DNA from: Congeria kusceri
Taxonomy: Eukaryota; Mollusca; Bivalvia; Myida; Dreissenidae
Length of the DNA: 64,000 nt
NCBI GenBank assembly: GCA_027627225.1
Contig: CM051025.1
Span: 53,589,181 to 53,653,180 of the forward strand
Direction: 5' to 3'
Position numbers and translations under genes: made by a program. Below the pieces are notes generated by a model. It had not been told where the DNA came from, did no database searches, and worked only from the letters and a program-made list of their open reading frames with translations. Shown one piece after another: positions 11,796 to 24,121 of the stretch. Within the stretch, counting starts at the first letter, position 1. Every line of letters begins with the position of its first letter.

Positions 11796-12504
11796 CTTTA
11801 AAAGACAGAACATATAAAATAAGTGCCAATTACCAGAAATGGTACCATTACATACTGGTATTTATTCTAAAAAACACCCTTAACAGCATTTAATTGCAGA
11901 CTCATGTTTCAATGGTGTTTTAATACAGAACTTTACTTGAACAGTGCCGATTGTTTACTTGCTTTGAGAGTATTATTACTGTCGTTTCACAGTCAAACTA
12001 TACGGGTTTGAATATACTTTGGAAAATTAATAGTGTCCCATGTTTGTTTAATAGAGAATATGGTCTTTTTTCGGATCTATAAATACGTGATAAATATATT
12101 TGTAAGTGTACTTGAAAATGCACATTAATACACAACTAAGACCTACATTAAGCACAATTTAAAAACACACTATAAAACGACAATTTATCAAAGAAAACCA
12201 GTTGTTTTCATGTTGCATGTGTGAACAAATAAGATTTCAGCATCTTTGAACAAAAAGTTAATGATATGAAATGATGGGTTTCTTAGAAATAATCATGGCA
12301 TTTGTATTTAAAACATACTAAATCTAACAACAAACAAAATGAAACAGGAAAAAATGTCATGATGGCCCAACAAACTCTATGAGGACTGGCAAAGATTGCA
12401 TAACTAATGTGACAGGTGTTCAGAGCCATGTGGTAATGGTCTGAAGTTACATGTACTTGTCTAGCTAATTAGCCCTCAGCTCCAAGGTAAAACCTTGATT
12501 ATCA

Positions 12505-13230
12505 ACAAGACATGTCCCAAGACAGCCTGCTCAACTATTCATTCTGCTTAAATAATATACATATTCTGAAAGTGACCTTGTATGACCCCATAGACATGTT
12601 GAAGTTGCAATTAAATATCTGTACTAGTCAAAGAAACATTTTTTACCTGAATATATTCCTAAGTACAAAAAAGCGGCTTAATTTGGCTAAATACTGGCCA
12701 CAATTATTGGCATTCGCCAGTGACCATATATTATGACCCTGAACACGTGTGAAATTTTTAATAGAACGTAACTATGTTATGGATACAAAGATACAAACTT
12801 CTTGCTTGCAAACTTTAACCTTAATTTTCTTAGTACAAAAATGGGCATAAATCTGGTTGCAGATCAAAGTTGGTGGGTAACCTTACATAATGACTTCTGA
12901 AGACATGTGGGAAGTTTCAATCGAATATCTGCAGTAGAAATAGTTATATGGAGCGGTTACAAGCAAACTTGAACTTTATTTTTTTAGTACAAAAATGGGC
13001 ATAATTCCGCTAAATTACAGGTCTGATTCATAGGACTTAGTCAGTGACCTAACATAATGACCCCGAAGACATGTGTGAAGTTTCAATAAAAAGTCTGCAG
13101 TACGGAGTAGATATAGAGAAATGGAGTTGTTGCACGTAAACTTTAACCTGAGTTTTCTACTTACAGAATAGGGCATAATTCTGTTAAATGGAAGTCAGAG
13201 TGACGGGCCTTATTCAGTTATAAAAAAAAA
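12505..13230 (+). repeat. tandem repeat family C, long copy
   Basis: About four units of roughly 165 bp, each with AGTACAAAAA(T/A)(G/A)GGC(A/T)TAAT.TGG, CAGTGACC.TA.ATAATGAC, AGACATGTG and GAAGTTTCAAT. It resembles the short copy at 4143-4400. A fragment of family A (GGTCATAGACAAACCGTACA) follows at about 13447-13550 and ends CAGGTGAGCTTA. Confidence 0.75.
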
Positions 13231-13739
13231 AAATCTTAACTTACAAACAACTCATTTTCATAGACAATTAGGGTCAAGAAGGTCTATGTATACTGGCAAT
13301 ATTGGGTTTAAATTGTTACACTCTGATTTAGAAAGATAATAGCAACGGTCAAGTCTTGTTTTCCATTGTGTAGTGTCTCTGTTATGGTAGCCTGCAGGTT
13401 TATTACTATCTACCCATTCTATGTTCATATTTGTTAAAAAATGTATGGTCATAGACAAACCGTACATGTCTGGTCTAAATTGGGTGAAAAAATAAGGTCA
13501 TTATTCTAAGTAATGTCCCTTTTAATATGTTATTTTTTGCACAGGTGAGCTTAAAAATACAACAAAATGAGAAAACCTTAAGATAAAAAAAGATATAAAA
13601 TTACAAAGGACATTAAACCATTATCAAATGAATACTGGCCAAGTTGGTTTCCTATAAAGTAAAAGCCACTTAAGGCTCTTATACCCCCCAAAAAAGTATT
13701 ATTAAGTATCCTTGATGTAGAACTAATTTTTGCTTAGTA

Positions 13740-13965
13740 TTAAAAAAAACATACTTATATCTGTGTTATAACATAGCTTTTTCGGTCTGTTATAGTGGTG
13801 TGTTAACAAACAAAAAGCGGTCTCTTTTTGGGAAAAAGGTCTATTGATCAGTAAACTCACGTGCCTTTGCACCCCGGCCTTTTTGCTGAATCGATTAATA
13901 TTTCGCCCTAAGGTGCGCAAATTTGGGTTACGCTATACTATAAAGAATACGATTTCATAGACAAT
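13740..13965 (+). repeat. partner of the inverted repeat at 9928-10110
   Basis: It matches the reverse complement of about 9928-10110 over at least 175 bp with moderate divergence. It is probably a dispersed element rather than a hairpin, since the intervening 3.7 kb contains unrelated arrays. Confidence 0.8.
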
Positions 13966-14205
13966 TATCTTATTGTTTCGGTTTTATTTCTCTAAATGCA
14001 TGATTTGTCGCTCGTTAACATTCGCAGAGGTCCTTAAAATGCGTTAAAACCCTTGTGCTTCTCGGGCCTTAACCAATTTTTCGGGCGTCTGCAAACTATA
14101 ACGACCTCAAAATGATGTATTTTCCATAGTTTATAAACTACAGCCTTTCAATGAGTGTCAAGAAAATCATAATAATTTTAAAGCTAAAATTACATATATA
14201 AATAC

Positions 14206-14404
14206 ATTCTTCCTCCACCATAGGTTTTCGGAATCACCGTAATCATACAGTATTTCATCCCCCGCACTTATGTCAGATTTTGCAAAAAGACATAAGTAAT
14301 CTTTCTTATCATAAACTTTCAGTTTCATTATTGAATTTGAATCTTTCTTGTCAGCATCGTTCACGAACTGGCAAATATGGTTTGTAGTGGCTTCAGCATC
14401 AATA
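14206..14404 (-). CDS. SET domain C-terminal half exon (KMT5A-like)
   Basis: A minus-strand exon with acceptor (TTTCAG) and donor (GTATTT) encodes IDAEATTNHICQFVND, KKDYLCLFAKSDISAGDEI and LYDYGDSENLWWRK. The LCLFA-x-x-DI-x-AGDEI-x-YDYG block is the post-GxG catalytic C-terminal part of SET lysine methyltransferases. IDA...FVND followed by YDYGD..WWR is closest in style to KMT5A/SETD8-like proteins and to the expanded KMT5A-like families of invertebrates. The usual NHSxxPNC stretch is replaced by VNDADKKDSNS, as in some diverged KMT5A-like members. The first half of the SET domain is not recognisable nearby, so this may be a piece of a long-intron gene or a truncated copy. Confidence 0.8.
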
Positions 14405-14479
14405 CTGAAATCAATAAAAGTAACAAAGCAGCTCTAAGTTGCACATATGACTGAAAGCTGTATATATACAATGTAGAAA

Positions 14480-15281
14480 CAAGAGGCCATTGATGATCCA
14501 AATCGCTCACCTGAGGAGTGGATGAAAAATGAAGCCTCTATCCTGAATAATTTCCATATTTGGTATTTTATACCCAACAAAAGGCAATAACTCTTAATGT
14601 CTGGCCCAATGGTGCTTAAATTTGACCTTACCTATAATTATCATATGGTCATAGACAAACTGTGCAAGAATGGTGAAGATTGGATGAAAAGTGAAGTCTC
14701 TATCCTGAATAATGTCAATTTTTGCATTTTTGTCAAAACCAAAGGGCAATAACTGCCATAATATTGGCCCAATCCTGCTCATATTTGACCTCAGCTGTAA
14801 TCTTATGGTCACAGACAAACTGTTCACGTTTTGTGAAGATTGGATGAAAAATGAACTTCCTAACCTGAATAATGTCCATTTTTGTATTTTTCTTCACAAA
14901 CAAAGGGCAATAACTCCACTGTGTGTAATATAATCATGCCCTTTTTAAGCCTCTGCTGAGATCTGATACTCATACACAAACTTTGTAAGTTTGGTGAAGA
15001 TTCAATGAAAAATAAAGTCTCTATGTTGCAAAAAGGCATATTTGCGATTTTTTTGCATGAACAAGGGGCAATAACTCTAGTGTTACTGGTGTGATCTAGC
15101 CCAATAAAATTCCCAACCGAGATGTAATGGTCATACACAAACTTTGCAAGTGTGGTTAAGATTGAATAAAAAATAAAGTCTCTAGCGTGAGAACAAACTA
15201 AATTGTTGACGGCATACGGACAACGGACTGACGGATGACGCAGGAGATGTCCCCTATATTAATAGCTCAGGTGAGCTAAAA
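14480..15281 (+). repeat. tandem repeat family A, second array
   Basis: It begins AAACAAGAGGCCATTG..AATCGCTCACCTGAG and ends AATAGCTCAGGTGAGCTAAAAG. The ends therefore carry an 11-bp perfect inverted motif, GCTCACCTGAG/CTCAGGTGAGC. Inside are about four 160-bp units with the same landmarks as 6720-7521 (marks near 14647, 14806, 14967, 15129). The last unit carries ACGGCATACGGACAACGGACTGACGG. It sits just upstream of the SET exon. Confidence 0.85.
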
Positions 15282-15289
15282 GTTACACA

Positions 15290-16065
15290 ATCTACCACAC
15301 ACTGGTATTTTATATAATCAAAATCATTTAATGGTACTTATTATAGGGTCAATAAAGAACATTCTTGTTAGTCATACTCACATTGGTCCATTGGTTTCTA
15401 AGATTTTCAACACAGCCATACAAGGAAATCCCCACATGAACTATGCTGGCAGTGAGAGGCAGTCATGTCATTTCATAACTTGAAATGAATTTCTGTGAGT
15501 TACCAAAGAACTATATCAAAGTAAAGTTATTCGAAACACCAACTAGTGTTTTCATGTGAAAACTTTTTCAAACTTTTTCAAAACAGTCAGACAAGGAAAA
15601 CTGCCAGATTAGATTTCACTTTTGTAAACAAATGCCATCACTTTCAGGTAACAATTGGCACCAAAATGAATCTTTGTAAATGTAAATTAAGTTGAAAGAA
15701 AAATGTAAACTTAAGTTATCATCAAAATGGCTGCTATGAATTGTGCCTAATTTGGAGCAAATACCCCTTTATTGTTGAATGTAGGGAGTACGAGTGCTCT
15801 TTTTTAACTCAATATTTATCAAGAGCACTGTGTGAAAACTTTATTACTATATCATAAATGTATCAATCAATTATTGAACACCTCGTAACATATAATTAAA
15901 TGATCAGAAATACATAACCATATCAACTGCTAATATGCCCTTTAATATGTTTGTCCTTTACCACATGTAACATCTAATTCAAAATGGCACAAGTCATCCA
16001 TTCTAAAATGATCAAGTTTGTAACCAGAAAACTAAAACTGTATGACCAGTAGTGTTCATATAGAG
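15290..16065. other. no recognisable gene
   Basis: AT-rich sequence with repeat-like phrases (AACTTTTTCAAAACAG, ACAAGGAAAACTGCC) reminiscent of family B, but strongly diverged. Confidence 0.4.
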
Positions 16066-16204
16066 AATAACAGGTTACTGCCTGGTCTTGTGTAATATAT
16101 CAGGCGAGATTTAGAATAATATAATGGCGAGGCTTGCCGAGCCGTTATTTTATTCGTGCCGAACCTAAAATATTACACAAGACCAGGAAGTAACCCTGTT
16201 TTAT
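16066..16204. repeat. foldback (hairpin) element
   Basis: The arms are near-complementary: GGTTACTGCCTGGTCTTGTG at about 16073 pairs with the reverse complement of CACAAGACCAGGAAGTAACC at about 16176. A GC-rich turn (GGCGAGGCTTGCCGAGCC) lies in the centre. Total length is about 140 bp, typical of a small non-autonomous foldback or MITE copy. Confidence 0.8.
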
Positions 16205-16439
16205 TATTTTGTTGCAGAAATATTTAAATCTACGTGATCTAAATTAATAATTTGACAGTCACACAACATCTTGTTCTTTATAGTGCTTTTACTTTCTAAA
16301 AATCAAATAATGGCTGACATAATATGTTCATGATATCTTATGACGCAAATGTATATTTTTAAAGTATTACATTGGTCTATGTAGTTAGAAATTATACTTT
16401 ATAATATTTGATAGAGCTGGAATTGTCAAATTGTCACAA

Positions 16440-17205
16440 GAGTGACGAATATACCCCCACAATATGACTTTTTCACAGAACTAGGTGCATAAATAACTCA
16501 ACCAACTTTAGGTGGCCTGTAACTAAACTCGATCTTCACCTACATTGACCTGTATTGTATTATGTTACACCAATGTACCTAAAATAACTTACATTTGTGA
16601 ATAAGTCCAAATTATAGTGGTTTGTAACCAAAGTCGAATTATGTCAGACATGTGTACCAAAAATTATTTGAATATGTCAAGCCTTTCTTTAATCACACAT
16701 ATCATGCTGAAACCACATGTTTATGGAATTTTAGTCGAAAAAGGAGCAACAACTAACATTGAACCTGAACTGTACTTTATGATTTGACAAATGTGTACCA
16801 AATATTATTGATTTTGTCAAGCCTTTCTTGTATTATCATCGGGAAACCATGTTTTTAGAGAATTTAATAGAAACAGGGCAGTAACTCTGTCAAAATCTAG
16901 CGTTGTGTAACCAAAAACAAACCTTACCTGTATTTTATGATGTTGCATGTGTATACCAAACACTATTTTTAATATGTCAAGCCATTCTTGAGTTATCTTC
17001 CAGGAAACCATTTTTTAAGGAATTTTAGTCAAAAAGAGGCAATAACTCAGTCAAAATTTGTAACCAAATCTAAACTTGACCTGTATATTATGTTTTTACA
17101 AAATGAGTACCAAAATATTTAAATATGTCAAGCTGTTTTCTAGTTATCAACCGGAAATATAAAAAAAAACCAACAGACTGATGGACCAAGAAACTCACTC
17201 CTATA
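16440..17205 (+). repeat. tandem repeat family E
   Basis: Units of about 140-160 bp are marked by TATGTCAAGCC(T/A)TTCTT near 16673, 16813, 16974 and 17125, with GGAATTTTAGTC, GGCAATAACTC and AACCAAA..TGACCTGTA. The array ends AGACTGATGGACCAAGAAAC..CCTATATGCCCACC. No gene. Confidence 0.8.
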
Positions 17206-17940
17206 TGCCCACCTAAACTGTATAATTACGCGATTTTGAAAGAGACGCTCAAAAATGTCACTTAATGTGCAATTCCTATCCAACATATTTGATATACAGT
17301 ATTTACACAGGTACTTGTATAGTTAAACAAGAGCGGTCGGAGAACAGTGCGCTCGACTTTTCTTGTGCTTGTCAAACTTACTAGCTTTCGAGAAGTAGAG
17401 CAAAAAACTGCGTTTAAAGAGGCGCATTGAAAGCTTGTAGGGTATTAAAGTTTCAAAAATAAAATTATCTTTTCAGAAGTATTTATGAAGTGATTGCATT
17501 GCGCATTATATGTTTCATTTTTATAAACCATCAGTAAAATATATATTTTTATAATTATAATTTGAATTAAAAAGTTGTCCCTGTGACACTTTTTGTGAGA
17601 GTGGGAAAATAAGTAAAAGTAGTAAATTCGTTATGAATGAAATCCACATTAATTCCTATTATACGCATGCGCACTATTGATAACGGTGCTGTAGTGTGGG
17701 GATATTTTCATTGAAGTAAGCGGAGAGTCTGAAGGCGTGGATTCAAAACCTACTGGAACCGGATATCCAAAAACATCTGTTTGCACTGTATATATTTTTT
17801 TCTTAATGATTCCATTAATATATTATTGCTTGCCTTTTAGACAAATATATTCATAAATATGGCAATATGCATTGTGTTAATATGTATCTACATTTGGGGG
17901 AAATACCGTTGATACGCCCCTTTAATAAAACACGATTTAT
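17206..17940. other. no recognisable gene
   Basis: AT-rich with no domain signature. A repeat-like piece near 17325-17420 (AAACAAGAGCGGTCGGAGAACA) again shows the AACAAGAGC start seen in other dispersed repeats here. Confidence 0.45.
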
Positions 17941-17945
17941 TTTAC

Positions 17946-17987
17946 CTTATTAGATTTGTCTTCTCCATCTCCCAGACTAGCTTTAAG
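17946..17987 (-). CDS. candidate 42-nt micro-exon
   Basis: On the minus strand TTTCTTGCAG precedes, and GTAAAAT follows, an open 42-nt stretch encoding LKASLGDGEDKSNK (phase 0-0). Splice signals are good, the peptide is hydrophilic, and no domain is recognised. It lies upstream of the SET exon and could belong to that gene. With only 14 codons, chance cannot be excluded. Confidence 0.35.
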
Positions 17988-17999
17988 CTGCAAGAAAAT

Positions 18000-19580
18000 A
18001 TACAAACAACAAGACTGATAAGAATCATCAGGTTACAGCCTGGTTTTTCTCTTAATGCCGTAGTTTATGTCTTTGTAAAATCTCAACTTGCAACTTGTAA
18101 AATCTATGTTTTGAATTGACTTATGCAACGCTCTTGATAAGGGGCGTAACGGCGTAAATACGCACATACATTCATACCAATACGCATTAATTTCATTTTG
18201 TGTGCGTATTGATTACGCAGAAATAACGTGCATTACGCAAAACGTTTCGTTTTATCAGCGTACTGAAGTTTCAATAAATTAGTGGATATTAGCCCCGAGC
18301 AGGGGAGACAACTGTTACGAGTCTGGATACATACTGGTGTACGATATATATTTTCTGATTCGGTATACTTTTCAGAGCAGCAGTCTATATCGATTTTTTG
18401 TAAATTGAAAATGGGATAATGGCGTCTGCTTCTCGTGTGGGGTGACCAGCCAAAACAATTTCGCCTCAAAACGGCAATATATATAATTACTTTATCAAAA
18501 ATATTTATGTGCAGTTAAATGTGCATAAGCATATTGCTCTTCCAATATTGAAAACTATCGTAGATGACGTGATTTATTTAACACAAAAGTAAAAGAAACA
18601 CGATGGACAAAACGTGAACTAAAGAACTCTTGGTGATTGGAAATGTTTTTTTCCATGGCTGGAAATTTTAAAAAATAAAAAAAGCATTCGCCTAAATTGT
18701 GAGCTATGTTAAAAGGTGGCTAAATACGCAGACCAAAACATTGTATGATTGTTGCAAATATATGAAAGACTAGTTTTATTATTACAATAATCTGACTTTT
18801 TTCCATTAATTACGCCATAAAATATTTCAAACATAGTTGCACAGACTATCTGCTGCAATTTAACTCATTGCATTTTAACTCATTGCATTTCAGAATGCAT
18901 TCAATATGCAATATATAATCATACTATTGTGTTCCTGCAATCTTATCTAAATGTATAAAACAATTTAAGGTACAATATAATTATGCATATACAATAGGTT
19001 ATAACACAAGCAATCCAGATTCAGATGAAATATATTGCAAATAATTAACTTAAATTTAGTCAAAAAGTACATGTTGGCATTTGCTGCTATGCGCATGAAA
19101 AAAAAAAAAAAAATGCAAATGTTTACCCCATAATTGTTTATGCACACAAAGAGCACTAATGCTCTTTTATACTTTTGCGTTACTCCTTTTTGTCAAGGTT
19201 TGAAGAGTACAGTTGCTCATTTCCTCAATCCTTATCAAGAGCGCTGCTTGTGTGTGCCTTTAAATAAGTTATGAAACAGAAACTATTAATTTCCATGCTA
19301 GTATGATAAATCATCCCAGTCTTTGAATAGCATGGGTGTTGGCAATATAATTACAGTTCCATGACTCTTCAATCATAAAATTCAAACACAATTTACCCCA
19401 GTAATCGAAATTAACTTTGACTGATTTCTGTCCTTCAGACACTCACTTTCTTGGAAAATGGTTGTACAAAGCAACATATGGTTGTCCAAACAAAAGTATT
19501 AAGTGTGAACCATAAAGTCTGTATACTACACAGCATTTAACATTTAACTTGGAAATTATGACTCATATTCCTTTGGTTGT
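18000..19580. other. no recognisable gene
   Basis: AT-rich sequence with a poly-A run near 19098. A minus-strand open stretch at about 18233-18469 has several Cys but no domain and no clear splice pair. Confidence 0.45.
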
Positions 19581-19584
19581 CAAA

Positions 19585-20160
19585 AAACTGCACTGTCAGC
19601 AAAAAATGTCTTTTTTTTTCTAAAAAATCAATGGCTCTATATATCCAATGACGTCAGAAAAAACTGTGCAAAAATACCCAGGTGCACAAATTCACATGCT
19701 AATGAATACGTATTTAAAGTTAAATTGCTGTAGCAGTTAGACTTTTAGAGTTCCCTGTGACACAAGGACAAAAATGTCATTTTTTTGCTGAAGAAAGCAA
19801 CATAACTCTGCTGATGTCGGAAAAAAATGCACCAAAATACCCAGGTGCACAAGTTCACATGCTGATTTATATGTTTGTAATGTTTCACCATTTGGCAGCA
19901 ATACTTTTTGAGATACGCGCGACACAAGTCCAAAAATGTCATTTTTTCTAAAAAAGAGCCATACCTCCGCCAATATCCGAAAAAAACTGCACCAAAATAC
20001 CCAGGTGAACAAGCCCCGATGCCGATGAATATGCTTACAAAGTGTCATCACTCTAGCAGTTATACTTTGAGTAATGCTCAACACAAAAAATTGACGGAAG
20101 GAGGATGGACGGACGGACAAGGGCAAATATATTGTCCCCCCTCTAAAGTGGGGTGATAAA
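19585..20160 (+). repeat. tandem repeat family F
   Basis: Three units of about 165 bp carry AAAAATGTCATTTTTT, GTC(A/G)GAAAAAA.TGCACCAAAATACCCAGGTG and CACATGCTGAT..ATATG. The array ends GGAGGATGGACGGACGGACAAGGG and then TGGGGTGATAAAAAA. Open frames on both strands follow the repeat. Confidence 0.85.
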
Positions 20161-20574
20161 AAAACAGCCTACAGACACTGCAAAGTATGTCTGACTGTCA
20201 GACACATTTTGAAAATATCAGACAGATCCAAAGTGTTCGCCAGACATTTTGTCGGACAGATCTGTTTCAAGTTCTACTTATTTCACAGTTTGCATCTGAC
20301 TTACAATTTGGTTGTCTGGCATGATGTTGTAGGCTGTCAGACAACGTGATTTTGTTTGTTTGTTTGGATCTTTCACCCCTCAAGTTTTGCGGTGTCTGGC
20401 CAATGAATGATGCAATCATTTAACCTAGTCCCATTTGTTAATGTCCAGCAATACATTCATCCAGTGTTTAGGATGATTTTACCACCGCAGTTGAAGTATA
20501 TTTAGCACTCCAGATCGTAAGTAAGTTTGTTAATGAAGAATTAAATAAACAAACGAATTTTTCACAGTTCCCAT

Positions 20575-20725
20575 AATTGGTTGTCTATTGGACAAATAAA
20601 ATATCACAATCATCTGGTTGTCCAAACAATTTTTTGGTTGTACCGGACTATAATTGGTTGTCCATTGGACAACTAAAAGAGCGAAATCTGGTTGTCCAAA
20701 CGATTTTTGGTTGCCCAGACAAAAA
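20575..20725 (+). repeat. short GGTTGTCCA repeats
   Basis: Two related stretches of about 65-70 bp contain TTGGTTGTC(T/C)ATTGGACAA and TCTGGTTGTCCAAAC.ATTTT. Similar GGTTGTCCAAACAAAA occurs near 19479. Confidence 0.7.
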
Positions 20726-21112
20726 CCCTCAGGACAAAAGCCCGCTCAATGTTTTTGTCATCCTGGACAAAAGCCCGCTCATTAAAAACATATCCATATT
20801 TTATGTATAAAAAGGTAGTCCTCGATTAATTTCAATTGATGCCTAATTACAGCACATGTTTTAATTTGTTACGTTTCTGGTGGTCACATAACTACTACAA
20901 TACCTCTTATATCCCAAATACTTGCCACTTAATTTTATAATTAATGACAACAACATCATGGCTTCACAGTAATCACAATTAATTACCGACTAAGTGTGTG
21001 TGATAATTAATAATTATAATTAAAGAATTTATATATTTATGTTGAGCGGCCTTTGTCCGGGTCATCAAAATTATGAGCGGGCTTATGTCTGGGTGTGTCG
21101 AAAACAATGTCC
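20711..21112. repeat. inverted-repeat element
   Basis: The arm at about 20711-20790 (GGACAAAAGCCCGCTCATTA) pairs with about 21037-21112 (TATGAGCGGGCTTATGTCTG). The arms are about 75 bp with several mismatches, and the AT-rich interior is about 245 bp. It is consistent with a non-autonomous TIR element; no clear target duplication was seen. Confidence 0.65.
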
Positions 21113-21874
21113 GGAGGGGGGGACGGGAATCTGTGAACAAGTACCTTTGAGTTTAACAACTGGCATGTTATATGGTATTGAAATCGAAAGAAGAAGCACT
21201 GATCATGATTCAGTAGTTTCAAATCATACAAATGCATATTAAAATAAATAACAAATCTAGATATTTATCTGATATGCTACGTTCCTATGAATTTGTGGTT
21301 CTGATCTTCAAAATTTGTTCCTGCGCACGTATGTTTGATAATCATAATCATATATATAAATTTTAAAACAAACTAACTCAAGTTACACATGTTTTGAACA
21401 AAATTTACCAAAAAAAATCCATTGTTAAGATTGTCTACAAAAAAACGGCCTTTAACATCATGACCTTAAACATCAAAATCGCCTCGATGCTTTGCTATTG
21501 ATTTCGTGGCTTATGATTGGCTGTTCTAAAAATAGCTTCATTGGGTTTTCCCAACACAAATCTCGCTCTATGAGCCCGGGCCTTCCCCAGGTCGTTTAAG
21601 CGCCCCGGTGCAGGGGCGCTTAAATTTTAACTTGAACATAACCGGGGCGGCTAAAATTGCTGTTGCGCTTATAAACATCGCCCGTTGCACGTATATTTTA
21701 TAAATTAATTTGGTGTGTTGACTGCAGCAGACCGACAAATTCCTGCTGTGAAAGCTAATCTCTAACGTCAATCGAGAAACATATACACCCACTCAATCAA
21801 GTCGGTGAATGATAAAAGCGAGTGTCACTTCGTCGAAAATTTTAACAATTTGTAGATATTCTTACGGAATTATA

Positions 21875-22575
21875 GTGGTTTCGGCGAAACCCTGTTTCGG
21901 CGAATTGATTATAAATAGTAGGTGTTAAACCAGTTCGGCGAAAGTGATTAACAGTAGATAACACCTCTCACTAAATACAAAAAAGGTGAAAACTGATCGC
22001 CAGCATGGGTTGTTAGCATGACAGACACATTTTAATAAGCTTAATTGATTTCGCACATGTTATTATGTACGCTTGGCTTGACTTTAGCTAGTAGCACAGA
22101 GTTATTAGTGTTATTAGGCTGGTACTAGCAGAAATAACGACGTCTTTTAGACTGTACGTGATCCATACTTTATTAACTGTAAAATTGTTAACAATATTCA
22201 TTGTATATATACCTTTGTAAATATTGCCTGTTTGTATGTTATGTTAATGCAAATATTTATATAAAATTAAGTTATTATTTTATAAAAAAATTTATAAAAA
22301 AAAATTAATAATAATAATAATAATAATAACAATAATAATATGTCACAAAATTATGTTTTAAACTGTGTTCTTTTGCAATTCATTAAATTAAATCGTTTAT
22401 ATTCTATAATATGCATGTGCTGATTAAAATAAAATCATTATCACATGTTTTCAAACGTGTTTAATGTTCTTAATTTTTTATGCAATTGTTAATTTGGGCA
22501 ATTATCTATGGTCGATAATTGGTCTGAACACCAAAAAATGTGTTAACACTTGAGATATCACTTCGCCGAAACCAC
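21875..22575. repeat. MITE-like element with 14-bp inverted ends
   Basis: A perfect 14-bp inverted end, GTGGTTTCGGCGAA at 21875-21888 and its complement TTCGCCGAAACCAC at 22562-22575, brackets about 700 bp of AT-rich DNA with further TTCGGCGAA copies near the left end. The interior has an (AAT)n microsatellite near 22305-22340. I saw no target-site duplication. Confidence 0.65.
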
Positions 22576-22579
22576 CGCT

Positions 22580-24010
22580 CAACTACTACAGAAACCTTCC
22601 TAAGCCGCAATCAATTATCATGAAGCACCGCCCTGTAGGTGGAGTTTCATCATGAAGTAAAAAAACAATGTAAGCCAATAGAAACGCTCGGTTTATGTTC
22701 GCTTAGGAATGACGTTATGATTGACCAATCGGCACAATAGCCATGTATCCACACACAAATAACCTAATACGCGCATCAAAGCGTATTATCGACCGTAAAG
22801 CAATTGCTCACCCAATGTCTATTTTATAATGTCCACACTTATTTATTTGATGAATTTGCAAACTGAGAATTATCAGTCAGAAATTAGCTAATATGAATCG
22901 TAATCGGGAAAGCCTATCAGTGTTACAGTTGTAGTTTCGTAAACACAAACTGTACTGTTTATGTACATGTATGCCATGTAAAACCCGTGTTTTATACAAA
23001 AGAGCGCAAAATATCTGCTGACAACCACGACGTCAAGCTCCACGCATGGAAAGCGTGCATGTACCGACTTAACATTTGATGCGCATAGGCACGACGTGCA
23101 CGAGGTAATTTTCCAACCGTTTATGCAAGAAGCATGTATAATATACATTTATTTTAATCAAGATCTTTACAATTCATCAATTATTTAATCAGTACTAAGT
23201 TCAACAGTTGTAACGATTAAAACATAGTTATAACACTAAACACATGCCCATATGAAAATAATTATTCAAAAAAAGATGCTCTGTAAGTAGATCTAGTGTA
23301 ACCTAAAAATTCGAGAATAACGCAGATAGTGGGTTTGAACATGATTTGGCATTAACGGTTTTTCTGAGGAAGAAGTCATGGAAACCTCTTAAACCAATAT
23401 GAAACTTTTCGATATGGTTCAATAATATATTCAATACAATAGCATGTTTTTTCATTTACAAAAATAATGATTATAATAAACCACAACATGACAATAGCCA
23501 GAGAATTAAATTCGACCTTGACAATGACAGCTCCCCACCCACTCTGACTGAAGTCATTGGAATGGCCGTGAAAACATCACATAAAATTACTTCTTTCTAA
23601 CTTAAACACACAAGTATTTAATTTGCTTTAAACACAAAAATACTATTGATTAATAAATAGTTATTCTTAATCTTAATTTTAAAACAAAAACTTACCATAC
23701 GTTTGCCGTGTGTTAGGCTAAGCGCCATCTTGGATTCGGTAAACACACAGCTGATTTGTTCCAAATTGGGCACCAAAAAGTGTTTTGTTTATTTTTCAGA
23801 TTGGTTTCTTTTTTTTTATTAATACGGTGAATTAATCACCCAATATTGAAAAAATAAAGATAAAATAGTTATATATAGTGGCATTTAAATTGTGCATGCG
23901 TATTAATTGCGGGCCACATAATGCACATAATATGCCATGTAAAAATATACAGGGGTTAAAATTAAAAAGCGTATTATCACTATTTAAATAAATAAAAGAA
24001 AACATATAAC
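22580..24010. other. no recognisable gene
   Basis: AT-rich sequence. A minus-strand open stretch at 22888-23148 shows Cys-rich and hydrophobic parts but no known domain or clear exon borders. Confidence 0.4.
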
Positions 24011-24048
24011 AAATTGTTTGCCTCATTCTTGTTAAAGATTAACGATGG

Positions 24049-24121
24049 TATTGGACGAAAAGTTAAGTCGTCTGGGTCATTTAACTCAATATATTCTGAT
24101 CCAGATGACTTAACTTTTCGT
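24049..24121. repeat. 27-bp hairpin at the broken 5' end of the Penelope-like element
   Basis: TATTGGACGAAAAGTTAAGT near 24050 is the inverted copy of ACTTAACTTTTCGTCCAATA near 24108. The arms match at 26 of 27 positions around a loop of about 20 bp. The right arm is coding sequence of the RT, so the left arm is an inverted copy of the element's own 5' sequence. This suggests a template switch or inversion at integration. Confidence 0.85.

Noticed and set aside
20160..20470. TGTCAGACA/TGTCTGAC-rich stretch as a possible exon or regulatory cluster
   Set aside because: Short palindromic words recur irregularly without an open frame or repeat unit I could define.
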